This document shows, one piece after another, positions 25,281 to 34,061 of a stretch of 41,141 nucleotides of DNA. The DNA is taken from positions 62,591 to 103,731 of the forward strand of contig FR895327.1 of NCBI GenBank assembly GCA_000434995.1, given 5' to 3'. Every line of letters starts with the position of its first letter. The stretch's first letter is position 1. Source of the stretch: Firmicutes bacterium CAG:341. GTDB taxonomy: Bacteria > Bacillota > Clostridia > Oscillospirales > Acutalibacteraceae. The notes under the pieces are model-generated. The model searched no databases. It was not told the DNA's origin and saw only the letters and a program-made list of their open reading frames with translations. Both the position numbers and the translations under genes were made by a program.

Positions 25281-25757
25281 TTAAGCATTTTCAATTAAAC
25301 ATACTGCGTGAGCGGCTATGCCCTCTTTCGCACCGGTAAAGCCCAATCCCTCTTCAGTTGTTGCTTTTACCGATACAAAATCTACATCAACATTGCAGGC
25401 TTTTGCAATATTTTCACGCATTGAGTAAATATACGGTGCCATTTTAGGCACTTGTGCCAATATAGTAGAATCAATATTTACTATCTTATAGCCTTTAGCA
25501 TTTACCTGCCTTACAACTTCTTCCAAAAGCTTTAAACTGTTTGCACCTTTCCATTTATCATCAGTATCTGGAAAAAGGTGGCCTATATCACCCATTGCAG
25601 CTGCACCTAAAATTGAATCAGAAATTGCGTGAAGCAATACATCGGCATCACTATGGCCCAAAAGTCCCAAATCACTCGGAATATCGACACCGCCGATTAT
25701 ACATTTTCTGCCGGCAACAAGCTTGTGAACATCATATCCGTGGCCTATTCTCATCAT
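25281..25757 (-). CDS. ispF: 2-C-methyl-D-erythritol 2,4-cyclodiphosphate synthase IspF
   Basis: A 158-aa enzyme of the MEP isoprenoid pathway that cyclises CDP-methylerythritol phosphate with loss of CMP. The metal site GYDVH near the N-terminus, LGLLGHSDADVLLHAISDS in the middle and the ATTEEGLGFTG loop are all present. Its ATG overlaps the ispD stop (ATGA), and ispD and ispF act two steps apart (IspE is not in the window). The start could be the second ATG. Confidence 0.98.
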   Translation of the reverse strand: MMRIGHGYDVHKLVAGRKCIIGGVDIPSDLGLLGHSDADVLLHAISDSILGAAAMGDIGHLFPDTDDKWKGANSLKLLEEVVRQVNAKGYKIVNIDSTILAQVPKMAPYIYSMRENIAKACNVDVDFVSVKATTEEGLGFTGAKEGIAAHAVCLIENA

Positions 25758-26431
25758 TTTTCACCTCTCAATTTTAATATTGATTCAGCTAAAGGAATAT
25801 CATCCGGAGTGGTTATTTTAATATTAGAATAATCACCGATTACAACATATACATCCTCATTTATATTTTCTAAAAGTTTGCAATCGTCCGTGAAATCCTT
25901 ACCCCGCATTTTTGCACAATTCATTGCTTCAACATATTTATTAAAAGTAAAAATTTGCGGAGTTTGAATTGCGATAAGGCTTGAACGCTTAGGTGTATCA
26001 ACAATTTTGTTATTATTATCAATAACCTTAATTGTATCTTTAACAGGTACGCCCGTAGCGGCGGCACCGTATTTTTCTGCCGAGCGTAAAGTATTAAGAA
26101 TCTCTTTTTCTGTTACAAGCGGCCTTGCACCGTCGTGAATAATAATCATATCGCAAGAATCAATGGTTTCAACTGCATTTGAAACACTTTCCTGCCTTGT
26201 TGAACCGCCGATACAATATGATATATCATAACCGGAAAGAACTTTTTCATATAAAGGAATATCACTTTCACGAACAACTACAATAATATCATCAATATCA
26301 CTGATTTTTGAAAAAGTCTTTACTGTTCTTTCAATCACAGTCATACCGTTAATTTCAAGAAGAAGTTTGCTTTTATCAGCTTTCATTCGTGTACCGTTAC
26401 CGGCAGCCAATATTATGGCAGTATTACTCAT
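25754..26431 (-). CDS. ispD: 2-C-methyl-D-erythritol 4-phosphate cytidylyltransferase IspD
   Basis: A 225-aa MEP pathway enzyme transferring CMP to methylerythritol phosphate. The nucleotide-binding signature AIILAAGNGTRMKADKSK (about 5-22) and IIHDGARPLV are intact. It overlaps rqcH by 8 bases (ATGAGTAA) and ispF by 4, so all three are coupled. Full length. Confidence 0.97.
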   Translation of the reverse strand: MSNTAIILAAGNGTRMKADKSKLLLEINGMTVIERTVKTFSKISDIDDIIVVVRESDIPLYEKVLSGYDISYCIGGSTRQESVSNAVETIDSCDMIIIHDGARPLVTEKEILNTLRSAEKYGAAATGVPVKDTIKVIDNNNKIVDTPKRSSLIAIQTPQIFTFNKYVEAMNCAKMRGKDFTDDCKLLENINEDVYVVIGDYSNIKITTPDDIPLAESILKLRGEK

Positions 26432-28100
26432 TTTTCAATTTCTCCACTTCTTCAATAGTCGGGGTTGCAAATTCTGTATTATAAGTGTCATATATTACAA
26501 AGCCCGGTTTTGCTCCATTTGGCTTGCGTATATTTTTTACCAAAGTATAATCAACAGCCACATTTGACGACTCTCTTGCTTTACTGTAATAAGCGGCAAT
26601 AACGGCACAATCGTGAATGGCTTCATCGCTTATTTGCATACCTGAAGTTTCACAAATAACATGGCTTCCCGCCGAAGACTGAACATGAAACCAAGTATCA
26701 TAATTCTTGGCTGTTTTCATAGTCAGTTTATCATTCATAACATTGTTTCTGCCAACATAAACATCAAAACCGTCGCGTGTTTTAAAATGCATAGGCTTTA
26801 GTGCTTTTTGCTCTTTTTTCTTATCGTTGGCTTTTTTAATATATCCTTGCGATGCAAGTTCTGCTTTAATAGCAGTAATTTCGCTGTCGGTTTCCGCCCT
26901 TGAAAGTGAATCAATTACGCTTTCAAAATATTCAGCCTCCGCGTTTGCTTCATCAATAAAATCATTAAGTTTACTTTCGGCAACTTGTTTTTTTCTGTAT
27001 TCTTTATAATACTTCTGTGAATTTTGCGACGGTGTGAGCATAACATCTGCCGGAATGCGTACTATTTTATTTTCATCATAATAGTTTTCCAAATCATAGT
27101 ATGGCATACCTTTTTCAAGCCTGTATTGATTAGCAGAAATAAGATCGCCGAAAAGCTTATATGTTTCTTTATCTTTACATTCTTCAAGCTCTTGGCTTCT
27201 GTTTACTGCTTTTCTTACTGCCCTTTCCTGAAGCGTTGTCAAAATTTTAAAAAGGTCGGCACTTCTTGCTTTAATTCGCATCAATCGCACGCGTTCATAA
27301 TAAAAGTAATCAAGGAGATCGGAAAAAGTATCATATTTTCTTATTTGTGCAAGATTATCGTATTGCTTTATATCCATAAAAGCAAAATCCTTGGGTGAAT
27401 CGGTAAAAATAACAGTAGGCGTCGGATTTTGAGCTTGCTTTTTAAATTCATCAAGGGTTAATCCACACTCAAATTCACGGCAAATCACCGGTGAAACGCC
27501 CTTAATGGTTTCCATAACCGCCTTATACATACCCTTTTTACTGTTTGCAATTTTTTCTCTTATCACTTCTAAATCATCGGTAAAGATATTCAATTTATCC
27601 TGCTTCGGCGGAGCAGTATAGGTCACTCCCGGCAAAATTTCTCTAATATGAGATTTATTTTCATCAACTCGTTTCATTGAATCAATAATTTTGCCTGACT
27701 TATCAATAAAAATTATATTAGAATATTTACCCATTATTTCAATAATAAGTGAATAATCCGTTTTATCTCCGAGTTCATCAGTACCGGAAAATCTTATTTT
27801 CAAAATTCTTTCAAGATTATCCTGCTCAATCCCAGTCACCCACGCACCTGTTAACCTTTTTCGTAAAAGCAAGCAAAACATAGGCGGCTTTGACGGGTTT
27901 TCCGGCGGAAATTCTGTAAAATGAATTCGTGCCGAATCTGCATTACAGGATAGTAAAAGCTTTTTACTGCCCTGCCTTGAGCGCAGGTTTATTACTATTT
28001 CATCTTTAGACGGCTGATGAATTTTATCAACTCTGCTGTCTATTGCAAAATCTGCTATTTCGTTTTTTAAATGATATAAAAATATTCCGTCAAGTGCCAT
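26424..28100 (-). CDS. rqcH: NFACT family protein RqcH (ribosome quality control, Ala tailing)
   Basis: A 558-aa Rqc2 homologue that binds stalled 50S subunits and adds alanine tails to nascent chains; older names are fibronectin-binding protein or YloA. NFACT-N at about 1-200 includes NPSKPPMFCLLLRKRL and the EIMGKYSNII segment, then coiled-coil arms (about 270-430), and the NFACT-R domain at the C-terminus (FKTRDGFDVYVGRNN, WFHVQSSAGSHV). At the position of the Asp-Arg pair important in Bacillus RqcH, this protein has Glu97-Arg98. Starts 2 bases after the Nif3 stop with GGAAAT before the ATG. Confidence 0.95.
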   Translation of the reverse strand: MALDGIFLYHLKNEIADFAIDSRVDKIHQPSKDEIVINLRSRQGSKKLLLSCNADSARIHFTEFPPENPSKPPMFCLLLRKRLTGAWVTGIEQDNLERILKIRFSGTDELGDKTDYSLIIEIMGKYSNIIFIDKSGKIIDSMKRVDENKSHIREILPGVTYTAPPKQDKLNIFTDDLEVIREKIANSKKGMYKAVMETIKGVSPVICREFECGLTLDEFKKQAQNPTPTVIFTDSPKDFAFMDIKQYDNLAQIRKYDTFSDLLDYFYYERVRLMRIKARSADLFKILTTLQERAVRKAVNRSQELEECKDKETYKLFGDLISANQYRLEKGMPYYDLENYYDENKIVRIPADVMLTPSQNSQKYYKEYRKKQVAESKLNDFIDEANAEAEYFESVIDSLSRAETDSEITAIKAELASQGYIKKANDKKKEQKALKPMHFKTRDGFDVYVGRNNVMNDKLTMKTAKNYDTWFHVQSSAGSHVICETSGMQISDEAIHDCAVIAAYYSKARESSNVAVDYTLVKNIRKPNGAKPGFVIYDTYNTEFATPTIEEVEKLKNE

Positions 28101-28102
28101 AA

Positions 28103-28849
28103 TTATATTTCCAATATAGGATTTGAAACAGGTGCTTCTATAAATTCGACCTCATCAAATTCCTTTTCCAATTTTTCTTTTAGCATAAGAAACGGTAAAT
28201 TTTCCGTTTCAAAATGGCCGGCGTTAATTACAGCAAAATTTTCTTCTGCCGCATCAAGCATTTCGTGGTACTTCAAGTCGCTTGTAACAAAGCAGTCTGA
28301 ATTTCGCATGGCATCAGCCATAAAATCACCGCAGGCTCCCCCGCCGACAGCAACTTTCCTTATCATTTTATCAGTATCGGTATATCTGAGTCCGTGGCAA
28401 TCAAGAGTTTCGGCAACTAAAACCGCAAAATCATCAATGCTCATTTCTTGTTCAAGTTCACCTACTACTACATATCCGTTTTCAAGCGTTACGGTATTTT
28501 TAAGATTGAGCAAAGAAGCAAGATTATCGTTAATACCGCCCTTTGCTTTATCAAATGATGTATGCGCACACATAACCTCAATATCATTATTTATAAGTTC
28601 ATAAACGGCAGAGCCTTTCAAAATCTTTTTTAAGGGATTAAAAATAATAGGATGATGTGTTAAAAGTAAGTCTGCCTCCACACTTTTAGCAAACGCAGCA
28701 ACGCTTTTAGTTGCATCAAGTGCCATAACAACCCTTGAAACACTCCTGTTTTCATCGCCTAAAATAAAGCCTGAATTATCCCACTGTTCCATTTCATCAT
28801 AAGGAGCAATAGTATTTATGTAATTATATATATCCTTGACCTTGGTCAT
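28103..28849 (-). CDS. Nif3-like dinuclear metal centre protein (YbgI/YqfO type)
   Basis: A 248-aa Nif3 family protein. Two metal-binding patches are visible: LLLTHHPI with H65/H66 near the N-terminus, and AHTSFD in the middle plus GHFETE near residue 215. It is the short form, like E. coli YbgI, without the inserted PII-like domain of the roughly 370-aa Bacillus YqfO. Sometimes annotated as GTP cyclohydrolase I type 2, but the true reaction is unsettled. It overlaps trmK by 4 bases, a pairing widely conserved in Firmicutes. Confidence 0.93.
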   Translation of the reverse strand: MTKVKDIYNYINTIAPYDEMEQWDNSGFILGDENRSVSRVVMALDATKSVAAFAKSVEADLLLTHHPIIFNPLKKILKGSAVYELINNDIEVMCAHTSFDKAKGGINDNLASLLNLKNTVTLENGYVVVGELEQEMSIDDFAVLVAETLDCHGLRYTDTDKMIRKVAVGGGACGDFMADAMRNSDCFVTSDLKYHEMLDAAEENFAVINAGHFETENLPFLMLKEKLEKEFDEVEFIEAPVSNPILEI

Positions 28850-29478
28850 AAGATTGCCTCCACAGCTGATATAACTTCAGACAAATCAATGCCTGATTTT
28901 GATTTATTTTTAAGATAATTAAGAAGATGTAAAAAGTATTCTTTATGTGAGAAATCCGAAATATTACCGAAATAATAATCTTTTTGAGTTTTGGGAGTCT
29001 TTGCGCCTGTATATTTTGCATCAAATGCACTATAAAAATGCTTGCTGTCTTTAACAATAAAATCATTAAAAATTTCAAATCCGTTATCATAAAGATATTT
29101 TCGTGCAATTTCAGGATGAGTCATAGGCTGCAATATTAAATGCAGTTCATTTTTAAAATCGCAGTGCGATAAAATATCAACGATAAGTTCGGCACCCATA
29201 CCTGCAATTATAACGGTATCGCATTCGCCACGCTTTAAATTTTCAAGCCCGTTTGATAAGCGAGTTTGAATTTTATTTTCAAGTCCCTTGCTTTTAACTA
29301 AAGCTTGGCAGGATGCAAGCGGTTTTTCATTTATATCCATTGCAATTGCAGATGATACAATATCATTCTCAATCAGATAAACCGGTATATAACCGTGGTC
29401 CGTTCCAACATCAGCAACAGACGAGCCTTTTTTTACAAGGCTCGCCACTGCTTTTAGTCTTTTAGATAAATTTTGCAT
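28846..29478 (-). CDS. trmK: tRNA (adenine(22)-N1)-methyltransferase TrmK
   Basis: A 210-aa class I SAM methyltransferase making m1A22 in certain bacterial tRNAs. The SAM motif VADVGTDHGY is at about residues 21-30, and a later IIAGMGAELI is typical of the YqfN/TrmK family. The frame opens at a TTG (29481), but the adjacent ATG 29478 overlaps the upstream stop as TGATG and has GGTAGG before it, so I use it. Confidence 0.93.
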   Translation of the reverse strand: MQNLSKRLKAVASLVKKGSSVADVGTDHGYIPVYLIENDIVSSAIAMDINEKPLASCQALVKSKGLENKIQTRLSNGLENLKRGECDTVIIAGMGAELIVDILSHCDFKNELHLILQPMTHPEIARKYLYDNGFEIFNDFIVKDSKHFYSAFDAKYTGAKTPKTQKDYYFGNISDFSHKEYFLHLLNYLKNKSKSGIDLSEVISAVEAIL

Positions 29479-29672
29479 CAACCTACCTGTGCATTAAGCT
29501 TTTCAACAAGCTCGTCAGCGTCTGTTCCATGAACTGCGCAGGCATCAGCAATTGATTCGCCCCTTGAAGCCGGGCAGCCAAGGCAATGCATACCAATTTC
29601 TAAAAAGAGAGGTGCTGTATCAGGATAAGCGTCAAGTACATCACCAATAATAGTTTCTTTTGTGATTTCCAT
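29478..29672 (-). CDS. DUF1858 redox-disulfide protein
   Basis: A 64-aa protein of the DUF1858/ScdA-N type (hybrid-cluster associated redox disulfide family). It has the conserved tail CLGC (C30 and C33) after a short helical segment ending EIGMH. Members occur in iron or redox stress and cluster repair contexts, but the function of single-domain versions is not established. AGGAG lies before ATG 29672; the frame to 29720 has no ribosome site. First gene of a six-gene operon. Confidence 0.88.
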   Translation of the reverse strand: MEITKETIIGDVLDAYPDTAPLFLEIGMHCLGCPASRGESIADACAVHGTDADELVEKLNAQVG

Positions 29673-29763
29673 ATTATAACTCCTTTTCACATCTATTTGA
29701 GATAATATTATTTTAACCAAATAATTATCTGCTAAAGATATTTATAACACATTTATTATTTCA

Positions 29764-29792
29764 TTGCAAGTTTAATAAAAATGTGTTAATAT
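29764..29792 (+). promoter_or_regulatory. Predicted promoter of the DUF4364 gene
   Basis: TTGCAA (29764-29769), 17-base spacer, TAATAT (29787-29792), about 32 bases before the TTG start at 29825. Confidence 0.5.
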
Positions 29793-29824
29793 ATAAATCG
29801 TAATTTTAAAGGATGGTGAAACGC

Positions 29825-30397
29825 TTGGAAAAAGAATATAACCCTGCATTACAATTTGATGCATTCACAGCCGGAATCGAAGATGGCGGGCTTCGCTCAA
29901 GCTCATCAATTGCCATTCTTGCTTGTTACATCATAGCAAGAAGCAATGAAAAGCTTACAGCTAAAAATGTAGTAGACGCTCTTGTTGAAGGTAAAATAGC
30001 AAATTATTTTGAAATTTCAAGTGCAATATCCAAAATGATTAAAACAAATAATCTTGTGGAAAATGAAGACGGTCACCTATCTATTACTGAAAAATGTGCA
30101 TTTAATGTTGAAATGCTTGAAAATGATTTGCCAATAACAATCCGTGAAAAAGCAGTAGAACTTGCCGCCAAAACAGCAAGGCTTGAATTATATAAAAAAG
30201 AAAATAAAGCAACTGTTGAAAAAGACGGTAACCGATATAAAGTTACGCTTCATGTTAGCGATAAAGATTGTGACTTTATGGTTCTTAGCCTATACTTCCC
30301 GTCTGAAGCACAAGCACAGGTTGTTAAAGAAAAATTTCAAACACACCCCGGCGAAGTGTACGAAAACCTGATAAATTCAATTTTTGCAAATGAATAA
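29825..30397 (+). CDS. DUF4364 family winged-helix protein
   Basis: A 190-aa protein I place in DUF4364, a Clostridia-restricted family with a winged-helix-like N-terminal half (about 20-85, including KLTAKNVVDAL and EISSAISKMI) and a C-terminal alpha-beta domain. Function is unknown; a DNA-binding role is possible. The ORF opens with an ATG at 29813, but it is one base from AAAGG. The TTG at 29825, 7 bases from the end of GGATGGTG, is the better start. Alone on the plus strand, with its own promoter and a terminator shared with khpA. Confidence 0.8.
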   Translation: MEKEYNPALQFDAFTAGIEDGGLRSSSSIAILACYIIARSNEKLTAKNVVDALVEGKIANYFEISSAISKMIKTNNLVENEDGHLSITEKCAFNVEMLENDLPITIREKAVELAAKTARLELYKKENKATVEKDGNRYKVTLHVSDKDCDFMVLSLYFPSEAQAQVVKEKFQTHPGEVYENLINSIFANE

Positions 30398-30410
30398 ATA
30401 TAATAGATAC

Positions 30411-30442
30411 AAAAAAAGAGCTCGATAATCGAGCTCTTTTTT
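30411..30442. terminator. Bidirectional terminator between DUF4364 and khpA
   Basis: AAAAAAAGAGCTCGA and TCGAGCTCTTTTTT arms with a 3-base loop, A- and T-tracts on each side, between two convergent genes. Confidence 0.85.
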
Positions 30443-30452
30443 ATTACAATGA

Positions 30453-30686
30453 TTAGTCTATTTCTACGGAAATTTTCGCATCATTTCTTGTTGCTGCTGC
30501 ACGCATAACAACGCGGATAGCCTTGGCAATTCTGCCCTGCTTTCCTATTACTCTGCCCATATCGTCTTCAGATACATGAAGATGATATACGATCACGCCC
30601 TCTTCGTCAGGTTCGCTAACATCAACAGAAATTGCATCAGGATTTTCAACTAATCCTTTTGTGATAGAAATTAACAAATCTTTCAA
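30453..30686 (-). CDS. khpA: KH-domain RNA-binding protein KhpA
   Basis: A 77-aa single KH domain protein (YlqC/KhpA) with the RNA-binding loop GKQG at about 48-51. In other Firmicutes it pairs with KhpB and affects sRNA and cell division. The start is a TTG at 30686, 6 bases after AGGAGGTG, giving MKDLL as in homologues; the open frame extends to a GTG at 30695 that overlaps the ribosome site. Last gene of ylxM-ffh-rpsP-khpA; rimM and trmD, which usually follow, are not here. Confidence 0.93.
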   Translation of the reverse strand: MKDLLISITKGLVENPDAISVDVSEPDEEGVIVYHLHVSEDDMGRVIGKQGRIAKAIRVVMRAAATRNDAKISVEID

Positions 30687-30730
30687 AGAAAACACCTCCT
30701 GTATAAATCTTTGCTTTTAATAATCAAAGA

Positions 30731-30973
30731 TTAAAGGATGCCTTCTTTTTTAAGAATGCTCTTTACAGTGTCAGTTGGCTGTGCACCGTTAGCAATCCAC
30801 TTCTTAGCCTTTTCTGCATCAATTTTGATTTCAGCAGGATCAACCATTGTGTTATATGTGCCGATTTCTTCGATGAAACGACCATCACGAGGGTATCTTG
30901 AATCTGCAACTACTACACGATAGAAAGGAGCTTTCTTTGCGCCCATACGACGAAGTCTGATTTTTACTGCCAT
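30731..30973 (-). CDS. rpsP: 30S ribosomal protein S16
   Basis: An 80-aa small ribosomal subunit protein. AVKIRLRRMGAKKAPFYRVV at the N-terminus and SRYPRDGRFIEEIGTYN are diagnostic. GGAGGT precedes the ATG. Normal length; operon with ffh and khpA, the usual Firmicutes order. Confidence 0.99.
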   Translation of the reverse strand: MAVKIRLRRMGAKKAPFYRVVVADSRYPRDGRFIEEIGTYNTMVDPAEIKIDAEKAKKWIANGAQPTDTVKSILKKEGIL

Positions 30974-31045
30974 TTTAAATTACCTCCAAAAGTAAATATA
31001 TTTATTATTTTTTATTTCCAAACTGAAGTTTGGTAGTTTAACTAA

Positions 31046-32443
31046 TTAAAATCCAAAAGGATTATTTGAGCCACCCATTTTGCCCATCATTTTTTCGGCC
31101 ATTTCGGGATTTGCCTGCATCATACGACGCATTTTTTTGCTCATTTTCGGCCCTTTATTACCACCGATTTGCTTAACCATTTTTTGCATTTGCTTAAACT
31201 GAGCCAAAAGTCTGTTAACATCCTCGACCTGCATTCCGCAGCCTTTTGCAATTCTGCGTTTTCTTGACGGATTGATAATATCAGGATGTTCGCGTTCCTG
31301 CATAGTCATTGAATAAATAATTGCTCTAAAGCGGTCAAACGCTTTTTCATCAATATCTTCATCCTTGATTTTGTTGCCTATGCCGGGAATCATTTTAATT
31401 GTATCTTTAAGACTTCCCATTCTTTCAATTTGTGAAAATTGGTCAAGAAGGTCATTAAGATCAAACTTATTCTTAGCAAGCTTCTTTTCAAGTTCAGCGG
31501 CCTTTTTCTCATCAAGGCTTTGCTCTGCCCTTTCAATAAACGAAAGCACATCGCCCATACCTAAAATACGGGAAGCCATACGAGATGGGTGGAAAGTTTC
31601 AAGATTATCAAGCTTTTCACCTGTACCGATAAATTTAATTGGTTTACCTGTAACAGCCCTTACCGATAATGCTGCACCGCCGCGGGTGTCACCGTCAAGC
31701 TTAGTAAGAATAACACCGTCTATTCCAAGTGTTTCATTAAAACTTTTAGCTACATTAACAGCATCTTGACCTGTCATTGCATCAATTACAAGCAATATTT
31801 CGTGCGGATGAACGGTTGAACGAATGTTTTGAAGTTCTTCCATAAGCTGTTCATCAACATGCAAGCGGCCTGCGGTATCAAGAAATACATAGTCATTACC
31901 ATGGTCTTTTGCAAATTTTACAGCTTCCTCCGCAATGTGAACAGGATTTTCAGTTCCCATTTCAAACACAGGTACTCCGACTTGCTCACCAACAACCTGA
32001 AGTTGTTTAATAGCTGCCGGACGATAAACATCGCATGCAACAAGAAGCGGCCTGTGGCCTTCTTTTTTTAATTTAAGAGCAAGTTTTGCCGAATGAGTTG
32101 TTTTACCGCTACCTTGCAAACCGCACATCATAACGATTGTAGGCGGATGATTAGCAATAGCAAGCCTTGATTCGTTACCGCCCATAAGTTCGGTAAGCTC
32201 TTCGTTAACTATTTTAATAACCATTTGACCCGGAGTAAGCGACTCCATAACATCGGCGCCTATGGCTCTTTCTGTTACTTTAGAGGTAAACTCTTTAGAT
32301 ACTTTGTAGTTAACATCAGCTTCAAGAAGTGCAAGGCGAACTTCACGCATTGCTTCTTTAACATCTGATTCGGTCAATTTGCCCTTGGCACGCAATTTTT
32401 TAAACGAATTTTCAAGTCGTTCACTTAAGCCTTCGAATGCCAA
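31046..32443 (-). CDS. ffh: Signal recognition particle GTPase Ffh
   Basis: A 465-aa SRP54 protein that binds signal sequences and SRP RNA and targets ribosomes to FtsY. N domain (1-90), G domain with G1 GLQGSGKTT (about 108-116), DVYRPAAIKQL, DTAGR and TKLDGDTRGG, and a Met-rich M domain from about 330 to the end, closing KMMGKMGG. The start is a TTG at 32443, 8 bases after AGGAG. It follows ylxM, which stimulates SRP in Firmicutes. No ftsY or SRP RNA seen. Confidence 0.98.
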   Translation of the reverse strand: MAFEGLSERLENSFKKLRAKGKLTESDVKEAMREVRLALLEADVNYKVSKEFTSKVTERAIGADVMESLTPGQMVIKIVNEELTELMGGNESRLAIANHPPTIVMMCGLQGSGKTTHSAKLALKLKKEGHRPLLVACDVYRPAAIKQLQVVGEQVGVPVFEMGTENPVHIAEEAVKFAKDHGNDYVFLDTAGRLHVDEQLMEELQNIRSTVHPHEILLVIDAMTGQDAVNVAKSFNETLGIDGVILTKLDGDTRGGAALSVRAVTGKPIKFIGTGEKLDNLETFHPSRMASRILGMGDVLSFIERAEQSLDEKKAAELEKKLAKNKFDLNDLLDQFSQIERMGSLKDTIKMIPGIGNKIKDEDIDEKAFDRFRAIIYSMTMQEREHPDIINPSRKRRIAKGCGMQVEDVNRLLAQFKQMQKMVKQIGGNKGPKMSKKMRRMMQANPEMAEKMMGKMGGSNNPFGF

Positions 32444-32464
32444 GAAATCAACTCCTAGTAAATA

Positions 32465-32830
32465 TTATCCTTCTTTAAGAAAAGAAGCGAGTGTTTTAAT
32501 TCTTGCAACATTATCATTAACTTCCATAGAAAGTGTATGATTGAGGTTATATTCGTTGATGTTATCAGCACATTCAACGATTTCGTCAATTCCCTTTTTC
32601 ATCTCATTAAAGCGTTTTGCAAGGCCCAACCTTTCTTCCATATCAAAAAGCTGTGCCTCCGCCCTCTTGATTGAATCGCGGACACCTTGGCGGCTTATAC
32701 CCTCGTTTTCTGCAATTTCGGAAAGTGAAAGATCTTCTTCATAATAATAAACAAGGCAATCATGCTGCTTTTGAGTAAGCATTTCGCCATAGAAATCCAA
32801 CAAAAACGGAATTTCAAGATTTTTTGCCAC
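32465..32830 (-). CDS. ylxM: YlxM/SRP-associated helix-turn-helix protein
   Basis: A 121-aa protein with a sigma-70 region 4-like HTH (about 20-60, LTQKQHDCLVYYYEEDLSLS and SRQGVRDSIKRAE). YlxM binds the SRP and enhances its GTPase in Streptococcus. GTG start at 32830 with AGGAGA about 8 bases before. First gene of the operon with ffh, directly downstream of a near-perfect promoter. Confidence 0.95.
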   Translation of the reverse strand: MAKNLEIPFLLDFYGEMLTQKQHDCLVYYYEEDLSLSEIAENEGISRQGVRDSIKRAEAQLFDMEERLGLAKRFNEMKKGIDEIVECADNINEYNLNHTLSMEVNDNVARIKTLASFLKEG

Positions 32831-32886
32831 GAAGTATCTCTCCTTTCAAAGTGTATGTAAAGTATTTAATCTTTACAGCAAGTGGT

Positions 32887-32915
32887 ATTATACTAAAGAC
32901 AAGCAAATATGTCAA
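32887..32915 (-). promoter_or_regulatory. Consensus sigma-A promoter of the ylxM-ffh-rpsP-khpA operon
   Basis: Minus-strand TTGACA (32915-32910), exactly 17 bases, TATAAT (32892-32887): both boxes match the consensus in full. About 57 bases before the GTG start of ylxM. It suggests strong constitutive expression. Confidence 0.9.
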
Positions 32916-32983
32916 GGGTAAAATGAATAATATTTTTTATTAAATTTAACGGTTTGCTATTGACACAAATTATGGTGTAAAGC

Positions 32984-33027
32984 AAAAAGCCTTTAAACTA
33001 AATATAGATACAGTTTAAAGACTTTTT
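32984..33027 (-). terminator. Terminator after the nuclease gene
   Basis: Arms AAAAAGCCTTTAAACT and AGTTTAAAGACTTTTT with one mismatch and a 12-base loop, just after the stop at 33035 on the minus strand. Confidence 0.7.
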
Positions 33028-33034
33028 ATAATTA

Positions 33035-33964
33035 TTACGGATTACATTTTTGGCACGGTGAGTAACCGTTTGAAATCAAGCTGTCGCGAGTTCCTTTATA
33101 TTTTTTCTTATTTGATGAACTCATTTTCTTTACACCTTCGCAATCGGGATTATGAAATTTTTTAGTTTTGGTATTAACTATATATGTTTTTTTATCTGCT
33201 TCATCAGACGAAGTTGATGTAACCGAAGCGGAAGATGATGCCACCGCCTGATTATCGCCCGTTGCATAATCAATTGCTACCCCGGGCTGAACATTATAGC
33301 AGTAAACATTGAAGCTTATACCCTGCCCATTATCTTCCACTGAATATGCCTGCATTTGAACTCCGTTTGCCACAAGATTATTTCCTTCAAAAATCGGTGT
33401 AACTTTATAATACACATGATTATTAGTTATTTCTATATAATCTGCCACATCGTTTTCAAAAGGCAGCATACCCTCGACATTCAGGTATCTTGTACCGGTT
33501 ATCAAATTTCTTTCGTTTGCATTTTCGGCTGTCAACTGATAACCGATTAAATGGCATCTGTTATAAAGATACTTACCGTCTACAAAATCATATTTAGATA
33601 TATGCCAGCCGCTTGGTTTTACAGAGCCTATCGAACCGCGCTTTTCGGTAGGCATTAAGTCTTTGCCTATACAGGAAACTGCATATGTGCATCTTCCTAA
33701 TGAATCAAGCTTTCCGTATTCTTCAAAAGACTCAGAATAAGTTTTCTCACTTTCCGAAAATTCAGGCACATTGCCGTTTAATTCAACATAAGCCTTACCG
33801 TCATAATCGGGAATATTAGATAAATCATAATTTGCATAATCACTTGCTGACTGTGCGGTAATATCAAGATCGTTAAAGAAATTATTTTCACCGGCAGAAC
33901 ATCCGCTTAAAACTGAAAGCGAAACAATCAATATCAAAAGAATATTTAAAAACTTTTTATTCAT
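33035..33964 (-). CDS. DNA/RNA non-specific endonuclease, lipoprotein
   Basis: A 309-aa exported nuclease. Lipoprotein signal peptide with lipobox LSGC (C22). The nuclease core at about 90-215 has YLYNRCHLIGYQLT around His138 (the DRGH-type catalytic His, here NRCH), followed by ERNLITGTRYLN, whose Asn residues hold the metal. It resembles the competence/DNA-entry nucleases EndA and NucA. C-terminal about 35 residues (FHNPDCEGVKKM ... SPCQKCNP) form a small Cys-rich domain of the Ada metal-binding type, giving a zinc- or DNA-binding tail. ATG with AGGAG before it. Stand-alone gene. The likely role is use of external DNA or competence; no com genes are adjacent. Confidence 0.85.
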   Translation of the reverse strand: MNKKFLNILLILIVSLSVLSGCSAGENNFFNDLDITAQSASDYANYDLSNIPDYDGKAYVELNGNVPEFSESEKTYSESFEEYGKLDSLGRCTYAVSCIGKDLMPTEKRGSIGSVKPSGWHISKYDFVDGKYLYNRCHLIGYQLTAENANERNLITGTRYLNVEGMLPFENDVADYIEITNNHVYYKVTPIFEGNNLVANGVQMQAYSVEDNGQGISFNVYCYNVQPGVAIDYATGDNQAVASSSASVTSTSSDEADKKTYIVNTKTKKFHNPDCEGVKKMSSSNKKKYKGTRDSLISNGYSPCQKCNP

Positions 33965-34061
33965 GGTAAACTCCTAAAAATTTGTATTTACAACATAATT
34001 CGACAATCATTTTAATAAAAAGAAGTTATAATTAAACCAAACTATTAAAAGGATTGGTTAT

